From Tannerella sp. (lineage in GTDB: Bacteria; Bacteroidota; Bacteroidia; Bacteroidales; Tannerellaceae): a DNA stretch of 33,359 nt. Of the stretch, positions 1 to 7,115 are shown piece by piece (within the stretch, counting starts at the first letter, position 1; each line of letters opens with the position of its first letter). The DNA lies in contig JAIRMH010000334.1 of the NCBI GenBank assembly GCA_031258835.1, forward strand, positions 1 through 33,359, given 5' to 3'. The notes beneath the pieces were generated by a model. That model had not been told where the DNA came from and searched no databases. It saw only the letters and a program-made list of their open reading frames with translations. The translations under genes were made by a program, and so were the position numbers.

Positions 1-75
1 CGTTTTATCCCAATAGGATTCTACTTTATACAGGTATATTTTACCTTTTATTCTCTGTTCTACTATATAAGACAT
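1..75 (-). CDS. N-terminus of probable IS transposase (partial, runs off left edge)
   Basis: An ATG at 75 on the minus strand opens 25 uninterrupted codons to the window edge, reading MSYIVEQRIKGKIYLY and then KVESYWDK. From memory, this kind of opening (short beta-strands with I-K-G-x-x-Y-L-Y and E-S-Y-W-D) is common at the start of IS4/IS1634-type DDE transposases. The family assignment rests on 25 residues only. A good Bacteroidota -7 box lies about 25 bases upstream, which supports a real start here. The catalytic part is outside the window, so I cannot tell whether the gene is intact. Confidence 0.5.
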   Translation of the reverse strand, partial: MSYIVEQRIKGKIYLYKVESYWDKT

Positions 76-99
76 AGTTATTAATTTATTATTACGATG

Positions 100-107
100 C
101 AAAGGTA
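100..107 (-). promoter_or_regulatory. Promoter -7 box for the left-edge gene
   Basis: The minus strand reads TACCTTTG, an exact match to the Bacteroidota -7 consensus TAnnTTTG. A TTG lies 17 bases upstream as a partial -33 element. Transcription would begin near 93 and enter the partial transposase gene starting at 75. Confidence 0.55.
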
Positions 108-904
108 ATACTTTTTTTGATTCTCAATTATTTATTCTATATTTATCTCATAGTTATTAACCTGTTTTCTCCAATTCAGGATGTAACCAATACGCCGGCG
201 TGGAGTTTGATGATGGCACAAATCTGTGATTTTTCCGGTAAGCAGGCCGGATTCCTGCCATGCTCCCGGCTTGCCGTCATACATTCTTCCGGTTTTCAGA
301 ATGCCGCAGACAAGCCCGGCTACGACATTATCAAATGGATCGCCACTTTCCGTCATGCGAATCCGGATGTTTCTGCGAACAGGCATATCGACATAATCCC
401 GGCAACAATACCCCCGCGAATACTGCTCGCCAAGATATTTACGAAAGCGGCGAACAGGCATGTAGACATAATCCCGGCAACAATACCTGCTGCCCCTGGC
501 GGAAGGATGGACAGGTCCCGAATGTTTCCCGCCCGGACTCCCCAAAGCCATTTTCAGCACGGAAAGCTCACCCTGTGAACGCTGTGTCCGGACCTGCTCC
601 CGGCCGACAGCCATGCGAGAATATGCATCTGTTATAAAGGCGAAACGGCTAACGGGCCTTCCTGTTTCAATACAAAAGCCGGCCTGGAGCCGCTGGCGTG
701 TAACCTTCCATATGATAGCATTTGTAAAGCATATTATTTTTCCATTACATCGTGTTTACAGTTTGTTTTCTGCCAACTTTCCGCTTTGTATCAGAGAAAT
801 GGAGCGGAGGCGCAGCCGAAGCAGTATTTCCCTGATGCAGGGTCTTTTGTTCCTCTCTTTCCGGACAGCTGTTTTTCATACCGTCCTGTTCCGGTACGCT
901 GTCT
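108..904. other. Region without a convincing gene; degenerate mobile-element debris
   Basis: Reading frames here overlap on both strands. None shows a recognisable domain or a convincing start. The stretch is GC-richer than its flanks and contains a 38-bp direct repeat (375-412 and 450-487). Its position between a transposase start and a decayed IS3-type element suggests mobile-element debris, but I cannot identify a source. Confidence 0.4.
375..487. repeat. 38-bp direct repeat, two copies, 75-bp period
   Basis: Positions 375-412 and 450-487 both begin GCGAACAGGCAT and end ATAATCCCGGCAACAATACC. They differ at only two internal bases. The 37-bp spacer is unrelated to the repeat. No coding assignment is convincing on either strand, so the repeat is probably a local duplication. 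Confidence 0.75.
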
Positions 905-1042
905 TTATTTCCTCCCGTGTTGCCGTCCAGGGGGACATTCCGGCCCCGATAATAATTTTTCCACATCCGTTCCGTTTTCATTCCTGTTTGATGTACCTCT
1001 GCAGAGAGCATCTATCCTGTATGACGATGACTCCTGTCTCAT
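905..1042 (-). pseudogene. IS3-type transposase OrfB remnant (5' stub only)
   Basis: An ATG at 1042 overlaps the orfA stop as ATGA, the usual orfA/orfB arrangement in IS3-type elements. The first residues, MRQESSSYRIDALCR, look like the known opening of OrfB in this group (roughly M-R-x-E-x-x-S-x-x-x-x-A-L-C-R). After about 15 codons the resemblance stops and no DDE (rve) integrase core follows. This is therefore a decayed stub. The identification is from memory and moderate. Confidence 0.4.
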
Positions 1043-1419
1043 CTCGTGGACTGTTTGACACCAGATTTTTTTCTGATGTCGATTTTTAACTCCCGCTCGG
1101 CTATCTCTATCATCTTTTCCAAACACTCCGCACGCATCGTTTCTCTGGAAAGTTGACGCTCCAATTCTCTGATATGCAAATCCTTCTCATCCGAAGATAA
1201 TTCTTTTTCCTTCATAAAACATGTTTCCTGGGGCGCTAATTTAACCCTTTTTTTTGAATCGTTGGCTCTCCTTTTACGGTAAACCCAACTGCCGACCGTA
1301 TCCTTGTTTACCTGAAAACGATCGGATACCATGGATACCGATTCATTACTGTTGTAATATGCTGTTAATACCCGCTACTTAAACTCTTCCGTATAAAATC
1401 TCCTTTCTCGTCTTACCAT
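1039..1419 (-). pseudogene. IS3-family transposase OrfA, broken by an in-frame TAG
   Basis: From the ATG at 1419 the frame reads MVRRERRFYTEEFK, then TAG (1377-1375), then RVLTAYYNSNESVSMVSDRF and on to the end. Without the stop it is a complete OrfA of about 126 residues. It has an N-terminal helix-turn-helix (AYYNSNESVSMVSDRFQVNKDT VGSWVYR region) and a C-terminal leucine-zipper-like helix (LHIRELERQL, CLEKMIEIAE) ending in KIDIRKKSG. These are typical of Bacteroidota IS3 OrfA proteins. The stop lies where a Lys or Gln codon is expected, so one substitution would explain it. OrfB is also decayed, so the element should be immobile on its own. The outer end may lie near 1474, where the minus strand reads TGTCTTGTCCTGAAATAGC, but no matching inverted repeat was found. 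Confidence 0.75.
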
Positions 1420-1566
1420 AACTTTATTGCTTTTTTTACTCTCCTTTTTTGTAAAGCTATTTCAGGACAAGACAATATGATTTATTTCATTGCCGCTAAA
1501 CTCAAATTTGATTACCCACCTTATTCGTTATATAGCCAAAATAGATTTTTAACGGGAAAAAGATTC

Positions 1567-1600
1567 GCCCCGCTTTCACCGGCGGGGCTTTTTTGTTTTT
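1567..1600 (+). terminator. Rho-independent terminator-like hairpin
   Basis: GCCCCGC (1567-1573) pairs with GCGGGGC (1582-1588) around an 8-base loop and is followed by six T residues. No plus-strand gene precedes it in the window. It may belong to a gene lost when the IS-like material arrived, or it may insulate hicA from read-through. Confidence 0.65.
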
Positions 1601-1632
1601 TGTTTTATAGCATAAAAAATAATTACATGGAA

Positions 1633-1664
1633 TTTGGATGGATACGCAATTATGCGTATCTTTG
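1633..1664 (+). promoter_or_regulatory. hicAB promoter with embedded palindromic operator
   Basis: TTTG (1633-1636) and TATCTTTG (1657-1664) are 20 bases apart, an exact match to the Bacteroidota -33/-7 promoter. Between them lies a perfect inverted repeat, GATACGCA-ATTA-TGCGTATC (1641-1660), whose right arm overlaps the -7 box. A DNA-binding HicB sitting there would block RNA polymerase. hicA starts 30 bases downstream of the -7 box. Confidence 0.75.
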
Positions 1665-1693
1665 TGGCGTTGATTAAAAAAACAAGGCGATCT

Positions 1694-1879
1694 ATGAAAC
1701 GTTTACTTTTAGAACAAAAGCTGAGAGCTTTGGGCTGCAGTTTTCAACGCAGGGGCGGCAATCACGATATTTGGAATTATGGAAACGGGCGAAAATTCCC
1801 TTTTGCCAGACATTCTGATATTGACGAAAGACTGGCCGATTCGATGATAAACAAAGCCAAACAAAACAGGGGAAATTAA
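1694..1879 (+). CDS. hicA: HicA-family toxin (mRNA interferase)
   Basis: This 61-residue protein has the HicA fold signature. There is a short N-terminal helix (LLLEQKLRALGC), a beta-strand with QRRGGNHDIW that places a His at residue 24 (the catalytic His position in characterised HicA proteins), then FPFARHSDIDERLADSMI. HicA toxins cleave mRNA and are neutralised by HicB. I chose the ATG at 1694, not an upstream one at 1634. The earlier start would put the promoter -7 box and operator inside the coding region and add residues unlike the family. The hicB gene follows 41 bases later. The order toxin-then-antitoxin is usual for this family. Confidence 0.85.
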   Translation: MKRLLLEQKLRALGCSFQRRGGNHDIWNYGNGRKFPFARHSDIDERLADSMINKAKQNRGN

Positions 1880-1891
1880 CTCCCTGTTTTT
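1863..1891 (+). terminator. Terminator-like hairpin between hicA and hicB (possible attenuator)
   Basis: AAAACAGGG (1863-1871) pairs with CCCTGTTTT (1882-1890) and runs into a five-T tract. The hicA stop codon (1877-1879) sits in the loop. Such a structure could reduce hicB read-through or protect hicA mRNA ends. Its activity is not known. Confidence 0.5.
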
Positions 1892-1920
1892 AATCAACAT
1901 TTTTATTTATTATCACTGAT

Positions 1921-2325
1921 ATGAAAAAATTAAAAATTACTATCACGATTACAAAAAATGGATCCGAGGGATATGTGTGTTCCTGTGATTATCCATTCAA
2001 GCATTTCGATCTGGGCGGGAGTGGCGCCACAGTAGAGGAAGCAAAGAAAGATTGCTTTTTGTTTTATGATGAAATGAGAAAGGAATATCCGGAAGAGAAC
2101 TTTCCCGGTCTGGAAATATCGTGGGTATTCGATTTCCCAAGTTTCTTTGATCATTTTGATTTTTTGAATGTAACTAAAGTGGCAAAATATGCGGGGATGA
2201 GCCCGTCTAATTTCCGGCACTATGTTGCGGGGTCAAAAAACATGTCGCAAAGGCAATTTTCAAAAGTAAAACAGGCGTTTAACAGAATGGCAGATGAATT
2301 GAAGGCATGTACGCTTACAATGTAG
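1921..2325 (+). CDS. hicB: HicB-family antitoxin with C-terminal HTH
   Basis: This 134-residue protein pairs with the HicA gene just upstream. Residues about 1-55 form the HicB partial RNase-H-like fold (ITITKNGSEGYVCSCDYPF, then GSGATVEEAKKDCFLFYDEM). Residues about 82-125 look like a helix-turn-helix (NVTKVAKYAGMSPSNFRHYV, then SQRQFSKVKQAF). The N-terminal half should cover the toxin active site. The HTH should bind the palindrome in the hicAB promoter and give autoregulation. That binding is inferred from the layout. The gene ends shortly before a plus-strand terminator. Confidence 0.85.
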   Translation: MKKLKITITITKNGSEGYVCSCDYPFKHFDLGGSGATVEEAKKDCFLFYDEMRKEYPEENFPGLEISWVFDFPSFFDHFDFLNVTKVAKYAGMSPSNFRHYVAGSKNMSQRQFSKVKQAFNRMADELKACTLTM

Positions 2326-2357
2326 CCCGGTGCGCCTGCCGTTTTTTAATCAACGCG

Positions 2358-2389
2358 GCCTGCTCTTTTTTCGGGGAGCGGGCTTTTTT
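2358..2389 (+). terminator. Terminator of hicAB
   Basis: GCCTGCTC (2358-2365) pairs with GAGCGGGC (2376-2383), including one G-T pair, and is followed by six T residues. The T tract touches the stop codon of the convergent ORF6N gene, so the two transcription units abut. Confidence 0.7.
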
Positions 2390-2981
2390 ATTCCTCCTCT
2401 TTTGGCCGGATATATCCTATCGGGCGGCGGGGGCTGCCGGACACCTCGCTAATGTCCTTTTGTTTTCTGGCAAGCTCGGATAAGGCGATATAAATATCAT
2501 CAAAATTCCGTCCTGTATCCTCGCTTAAATCATTGATCGCTTTCAGGTTTTCCTCGCTTGTTTTTTCCAGCGCTTTAACCCGCTCCCATATCCGTGTTAT
2601 CTCTTTTGATGTTGAGGAGTATTCGTCCAAGTAAGTGCGGATAGCTACAAAAGCACGCATGATACCTCTGTTTATCTCGATGGCAGCATTGGAGTTCAAA
2701 ACACTGCTTAACATTGCAACTCCAAGCTCGGTAAAGGCGAAAGGCAAATATTTTATGTTACTTCCTCTGCCTTTGTTCAAGGTCACAATTTGTGATCTTG
2801 AAAGTTCCTCTTTTGTCACCTCAAACATGAAATCATCTCTGGCGAACCGTTTCAAATTACGTCTTACTGCTTGTTTCAATACCCTCGTTTCTATCCCATA
2901 CGATTCTGCCAAATCAAAGTCCAGCATCACTTTGTAGCCCCGTATCTCGTATATCTTGCTTTGTATTTCCGATAGTTCCAT
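2388..2981 (-). CDS. ORF6N domain-containing protein
   Basis: This 197-residue protein has an ORF6N domain over about residues 5-95: IYEIRGYKVMLDFDLAESYG, then LKQAVRRNLKRFARDDFMFE, then a segment with LPFAFTELGVAML. ORF6N belongs to the KilA-N/Bro group of presumed DNA-binding domains from phages and mobile elements. It is frequent as solitary chromosomal genes in Bacteroidota. Residues about 120-180 are charged and likely coiled coil, and the C-terminus is polar. The precise role of these solitary proteins is not established. The gene starts 4 bases after the stop of a clipped Xre-type gene, so the two are probably cotranscribed. Confidence 0.85.
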   Translation of the reverse strand: MELSEIQSKIYEIRGYKVMLDFDLAESYGIETRVLKQAVRRNLKRFARDDFMFEVTKEELSRSQIVTLNKGRGSNIKYLPFAFTELGVAMLSSVLNSNAAIEINRGIMRAFVAIRTYLDEYSSTSKEITRIWERVKALEKTSEENLKAINDLSEDTGRNFDDIYIALSELARKQKDISEVSGSPRRPIGYIRPKEEE

Positions 2982-2985
2982 AGTT

Positions 2986-3177
2986 TTATTCTTTATTTAT
3001 TTTGATTTTACCCCCGCAATGAGGACAGGTGACAACGTCGATTTGGGGGTGCTCGAATAGTTCCGTCACATGGACGCCGAGGGCGGCGGCGATCTTCTCC
3101 AGCGTATCCTTTGTTGGATTGCCGTTTATAGTTTTCGTCAAATTAACCCTTGCTATACCGTAAGCATACGGTCGCAC
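2986..3177 (-). pseudogene. Xre/Cro-type HTH regulator, N-terminally clipped
   Basis: The frame opens with GTG at 3177 and encodes 63 residues. It enters the Xre fold midway (YGIARVNLTKTINGNPTKDTL), continues through EKIAAALGVHVTELF, and ends with a small zinc-ribbon-like tail, CPHCGGKIKI. Intact relatives carry about 20 more residues supplying the first two helices. The bases upstream (3178-3300) do not encode them in any frame I read. A perfect 6-bp inverted repeat, ACCGTA-TGCT-TACGGT, sits at the apparent breakpoint. I consider it a truncated relic, though a shortened functional protein cannot be excluded. Confidence 0.6.
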
Positions 3178-3366
3178 TCCCGGTGAAGCGGTTTGATGGT
3201 CGTTCGAGGACGGTTTATGAAGACATGAAGATAAAGACCTCCATGCTCAAAGAAATCTGTCAATTTTCCTCCGGACAAAGGGTGCAGGGGTGACGGCATG
3301 AAAGGGGTGTAAGCCGCTTCGCAGATATAAACTTCAAAAAATTAAAGAGTACGCATCATCTCATAT

Positions 3367-5619
3367 TTAACTTCCTTCCAGCGTAAGGGATTCGGCGTTT
3401 CTAAGTTGCGCGAGAGAAACGGTGGACGGTTTGTATCCCGCAAGAGTGAAAACATATTGTTGATAGTTCTTTCGCGAGGCAACGCCTTTTACTTCGTTGT
3501 GTTCCTGGCTGTTGCCGTGCTGGAAATGTCGCACGGTCAGCAGGTCGAAAGTCACGCGGCCGCTCCCGTCGGTATGGAGCGTTTGTGTATAGTCGTTGTC
3601 GTCCGGCGTAGTCAGCGTGATGTTACGGTTGGCGAGCGACGTTCCGTTGCGGTTTTTGAAGACGAGCGTCTTGCTTTCGCCGTAGTGTATATCCATTTTT
3701 CCAGATCCGCCGAAGAAGAAAGGAGTCATCTCAGCCTCTTCGATGCCGGTACATTCTGTGTCGATCATCCGGTTGTTCCACGTATCCCAATACCAGAAGC
3801 CGAGGCGGACGGGACGGAAAAATTCGCTGTCGTGTTCGATTTTCTCCAGCCTGGTGCGATACATCCACACGCTGTTACAGATGCCGTAGCCCTCACCGAT
3901 GACAACCAGGTTCACGTTGCCTATCAGGTGATTATCCTCGAAAATAATCGGGTCGGGTATGGGAGCGCCTTCCGCTGGGTTGCCGGATCTTTCGCTGAAG
4001 GTGACGGCCGCCAGCGCATAATTGGCGTCGCCGAACGGATCGCCATCGGGATTGCCCCAGTAGTAGGCCTTTGGATTGTCGCCCGGGAATTGGACGCCCT
4101 TTTCGGGATTCAGGAGGTTACCCGGCATAGCTTCTACCTTGACGGTGTTGCGGCGGTAGACGATATTTTTGTTGTTTACGCTGTTGAACGACCAGATCCC
4201 GCGCGCCTGTATGCAACCGTCTTCGGGTTTCAGGACGATGGTATTGTCCTCATAGAGCAGGTCGTGAACGTTGCCGTCCGTGATGCGCATGCCGGCGATG
4301 GCCGATTTACGGCCGTATTCCTCGTTGCGCATTGTAGGGGCGAAGCCACGCATGTAGATGAAGTTGTTTTTCACGTAGATGTTGTTTCCCCACCCGATGC
4401 CGATGGGGAGGTATCCCATGCCGAAAATTTTGTTGTTTCTAATTTCCAGATTGTCGCCTGCTGCTATGGCGAAACTGTTCGTATCGAAGCTGTCGGAATA
4501 GAGTTCGTTATGTTCGACGGTTCCGCTGAAGCCGCCGATACCCCAGTGTCGGAAGCGGCGCAGGGAATTGAAGGCAACGATGGTGTTTGGGTTCCAGTAG
4601 TCCGAGCTGCGGGAGAGAGCCCGGACGGCCATGTGGCGGTCGTCGATAGCGGAGCCTCGGTCGTAAAGCACGTTGTGATGTATATGCCCGTTGCCGGTGT
4701 ACAGGCCGCCTATGTTGTCGCTGTAATAATCCACCGTAAGTCCGGCCACTTCATTGTACGAAGCTCCTCCCATGTGATTGAGGAAAAGCGGATTATATCC
4801 CTGTCCGATGGCGCCTGCTCCACCGTTTTTGCCCTGTTTGATAGTGCCGTTCAGAATTGTGAAATTGACAAAATTCCACAGTCCCGCGCGGATGCCGAAC
4901 GTAGCCGTCTCGTCGTAAATACCCGAACCGACGACTGTCGAAGGAACGTTATCGTAGATAATCGTATGCCCGTCGAGGTCGAGTTCCACGTTGTTCGTTT
5001 TGATGTTGATGGCCAGCGTGGGGACGGTCAAGTCTTGCGTGAGGACATATTTGGCGTTGCCTTGCGTGAGGATGTATGGAGGACCGCCCTCCATGTCTTC
5101 GGGGATGCGGATCACGTCGGCGGTAAGCTGTTGGGTGGTAAACGTATGGTCGGCGGACGAGATGGTGGCGCCGTCATAGTCCTGCGCAATGAAACGGTAA
5201 TGGTACGTTTTGCCGGATTCCAGTCCTTTGATGTAGTGCAGGTGCTGGTAAAAGTAAGATTCGGATTGGGTGGTCGTGTGGCCATAGGCAGTCGTTTCAC
5301 CGTATTCGATGAGGGAGATAGCGGGCAGGTTGGTCGTGAAGCCGACGACGCCGGACGTGTAGGAGCTGTGCTCCCAGAAGCCGACCTCCTCGAATGTCAG
5401 CGCATCGCCGAATGTCTCCTTGATAAGCGGTTCCGTCGCCGGGGCGAATTGGGTCAGGCGATAGTTGAAGAAGTATTCATCGTCGTTTTTGGGATTGGCG
5501 ATGGCATGGGGCGGAGAAAGCAGTTCGCTCTTGTTGTCACATTCTTCTATATCCCCATATATACAGGACGACAAGAGAAAACTACTCAATAAAAGATACA
5601 TTACAGTCGATATTTTCAT
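3367..5619 (-). CDS. Large surface lipoprotein with FnIII-like and parallel beta-helix domains
   Basis: This 750-residue protein begins with a lipoprotein signal peptide (MKISTVMYLLLSSFLLSSC, acylated Cys at 19). Residues about 60-165 form a beta-sandwich resembling FnIII (GKTYHYRFIAQDYDG, then DHTFTTQQL). Residues about 170-600 form a right-handed parallel beta-helix of the pectate-lyase/NosD type. It opens with NVELDLDGHTI and continues with repeated short Asn-rich turns such as LEIRNNKIF, IYVKNNFIYM and IIFEDNHLIGN. The last about 110 residues look like another beta-sandwich. Beta-helix proteins often bind or cleave polysaccharides, but I see no catalytic motif to name a reaction. One sampled 60-base line (4081-4140) is 57% GC, against 37% in the neighbouring DJ-1 gene (5941-6000). 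The gene may therefore have been acquired separately. Confidence 0.8.
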   Translation of the reverse strand: MKISTVMYLLLSSFLLSSCIYGDIEECDNKSELLSPPHAIANPKNDDEYFFNYRLTQFAPATEPLIKETFGDALTFEEVGFWEHSSYTSGVVGFTTNLPAISLIEYGETTAYGHTTTQSESYFYQHLHYIKGLESGKTYHYRFIAQDYDGATISSADHTFTTQQLTADVIRIPEDMEGGPPYILTQGNAKYVLTQDLTVPTLAINIKTNNVELDLDGHTIIYDNVPSTVVGSGIYDETATFGIRAGLWNFVNFTILNGTIKQGKNGGAGAIGQGYNPLFLNHMGGASYNEVAGLTVDYYSDNIGGLYTGNGHIHHNVLYDRGSAIDDRHMAVRALSRSSDYWNPNTIVAFNSLRRFRHWGIGGFSGTVEHNELYSDSFDTNSFAIAAGDNLEIRNNKIFGMGYLPIGIGWGNNIYVKNNFIYMRGFAPTMRNEEYGRKSAIAGMRITDGNVHDLLYEDNTIVLKPEDGCIQARGIWSFNSVNNKNIVYRRNTVKVEAMPGNLLNPEKGVQFPGDNPKAYYWGNPDGDPFGDANYALAAVTFSERSGNPAEGAPIPDPIIFEDNHLIGNVNLVVIGEGYGICNSVWMYRTRLEKIEHDSEFFRPVRLGFWYWDTWNNRMIDTECTGIEEAEMTPFFFGGSGKMDIHYGESKTLVFKNRNGTSLANRNITLTTPDDNDYTQTLHTDGSGRVTFDLLTVRHFQHGNSQEHNEVKGVASRKNYQQYVFTLAGYKPSTVSLAQLRNAESLTLEGS

Positions 5620-5691
5620 AAAAATATTTTAGAAGATAAAAATCCGCTATCGCCGTCCCTGACAAAACTCTTCATCGGGTCGCCTTTTTTG

Positions 5692-6237
5692 TTATAACAA
5701 CATTGCCTCGGCCACGTCGTCTATGTCACATACGCTGTCTTTTAAATAGTTCAGGATGGCAAAGCCGAAGTCAATGACAAGGCCAGGTCCGCGTCCGGTG
5801 ATGATGTTATGATCCGTTACCGTTGGTTCGTTGACGATTGTTGCACCGGTTAATTCCGGCTCTATACCGGGATAGCAAGTCGCTTTTTTGTCTTTTAGCA
5901 GTCCCAGGCTGCCGAATACTCGCGGAGAGGCGCATATGGCGGCTAAAAGTTTATTATTTTCGTGCGAATCAACTAATGCTTTACGCAAGCCTTCATGTCT
6001 GTTCAGCATTTCGCTTCCGGGTCCGCCTCCCGGAAGCACTAATGCATCAAAGTGCATACAGTCTACATCTTCAAATAGCTCATCGGCTATTACCGGAATG
6101 TTGTGCACGCCTGTCACCGTTTTGTCGCCTGTTACCGACACCGTTATCGTTTCAATATCTCCGCGTCGCAAGATATCAATTGTTCCGACAGCTTCCAGTT
6201 CTTCGAAACCTGTAGCAAGAAATACTAATGCTTTCAT
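5692..6237 (-). CDS. DJ-1/PfpI family protein
   Basis: This 181-residue single-domain protein has the DJ-1 signature. GFEELEAV near the N-terminus supplies the conserved Glu (residue 15), and the nucleophile elbow AAICASP carries the reactive Cys at 102. VLPGG and the C-terminal ITGRGPG segment also fit. Members act as glyoxalase or deglycase-like stress proteins, as chaperones, or as ThiJ/YajL-type proteins. The sequence does not settle which. It lies 27 bases after tonB at the end of the pdxJ-exbB-exbD-tonB run, an arrangement I associate with Bacteroidales. Confidence 0.88.
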   Translation of the reverse strand: MKALVFLATGFEELEAVGTIDILRRGDIETITVSVTGDKTVTGVHNIPVIADELFEDVDCMHFDALVLPGGGPGSEMLNRHEGLRKALVDSHENNKLLAAICASPRVFGSLGLLKDKKATCYPGIEPELTGATIVNEPTVTDHNIITGRGPGLVIDFGFAILNYLKDSVCDIDDVAEAMLL

Positions 6238-6264
6238 ATAAATTAAGGTATAAAGTGAATGATT

Positions 6265-7113
6265 TTATTTCAGTTTATAATGGTAAGTAATAGTTCCATT
6301 TTGGTTATCCGTATCTTTGATCTTATTGAATTTGGCGCGTCCGGCAGCTTCTAAAGCGCTTTTACGCATTAATGTGTTGTCAATGTTTGTGCCTCTCCCT
6401 ATTTTGTAGGATATAACATTTCCGTCAGGATCGACTGTTATATTTATTACGATCTTTCCTTCCTCCTGTCCGTTGTCCATCGGTTGCGGTAATCCGCCTT
6501 GTCCGATGTATCGTCCGTTCAGGTTGAATGTACCGAATCCTCCTGTGACGTTCTGATATGCTCCCGCATCCGAGTTTCCGAATGGGTTTCCATGGTTTGC
6601 CACATCCGGGGAGGCATTTCCCTGTTGGTTTTGCTTCGAGGATGCCGTACCGAAAGCGTTCGACACCTGGTTGCTTATCGCTTCCTCTTTTTTCCTGAGT
6701 TCTTCTTCCCGACGGCGTCTGTTTTCTTCTTCTTCTTCGAGGCGTTTGCGCTCTCTATCCCTTTCTTCCTGTTCTCTGCGAACTTTTTCATCGACCGCCT
6801 GTTTCTCTTCTTGCTTTTTCCTGCTATCCGGAATCGCTACCGTTTCCTCCTGGTCCTGGGTGATTAATTTTTCTCCCGGTGGTGCGGGTTTGGGTTGAAA
6901 TTGCGGGGGTAATGTTTTCGGCGGGGTGGGAGCTGCATGCTGAGGTTCAAATGTTCCGACAGCGGTGTACAGATCTCCAAAGTTCACTACGATACCACTA
7001 TCTTCATTAGGGACGGTCGTCTTCAGAATACAGAAGTATAACAGTAAGACAAGCGCCAGATGTATAATAATAGTACCTGTTAATGCGTAGATATCGTCTT
7101 TGTTAAATTTCAT
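6265..7113 (-). CDS. tonB: TonB-family energy transducer
   Basis: This 282-residue protein has one N-terminal transmembrane helix (about residues 10-32, IIIHLALVLLLYFCIL). A proline-rich stretch (55-80) and a highly charged Glu/Arg coiled coil (95-150) span the periplasm. The C-terminal domain (about 205-282) starts with GKIVINITVDPDGNV and ends with a strand reading TITYHYKLK. TonB carries the proton-motive force captured by ExbB/ExbD to outer-membrane receptors such as the SusC protein in this window. Its start is 2 bases after the exbD stop, so translation is probably coupled. The coiled-coil insert also resembles TolA, so a TolA-like role is possible. Confidence 0.88.
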   Translation of the reverse strand: MKFNKDDIYALTGTIIIHLALVLLLYFCILKTTVPNEDSGIVVNFGDLYTAVGTFEPQHAAPTPPKTLPPQFQPKPAPPGEKLITQDQEETVAIPDSRKKQEEKQAVDEKVRREQEERDRERKRLEEEEENRRRREEELRKKEEAISNQVSNAFGTASSKQNQQGNASPDVANHGNPFGNSDAGAYQNVTGGFGTFNLNGRYIGQGGLPQPMDNGQEEGKIVINITVDPDGNVISYKIGRGTNIDNTLMRKSALEAAGRAKFNKIKDTDNQNGTITYHYKLK

Positions 7114-7115
7114 CT

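Noticed and set aside
117-1089. Several overlapping frames of 60-160 codons on both strands
   Set aside because: None has a recognisable domain, promoter or plausible start, and they overlap each other. Only the orfB stub and orfA are supported.
721-1460. TTTGTAAAGC at 721 and 1449 as possible IS ends
   Set aside because: Both copies are in the same orientation, so they cannot be terminal inverted repeats, and the match is short.
1634-1693. Upstream in-frame start for HicA
   Set aside because: It would place the -7 box and operator inside the gene and add residues not typical of HicA.
3406-5592. A 728-codon open frame on the plus strand opposite the beta-helix lipoprotein gene
   Set aside because: The minus-strand frame has a clear signal peptide and domains. 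The antisense frame shows no domain, signal or promoter, and its openness follows from the GC-rich codon use of the real gene.
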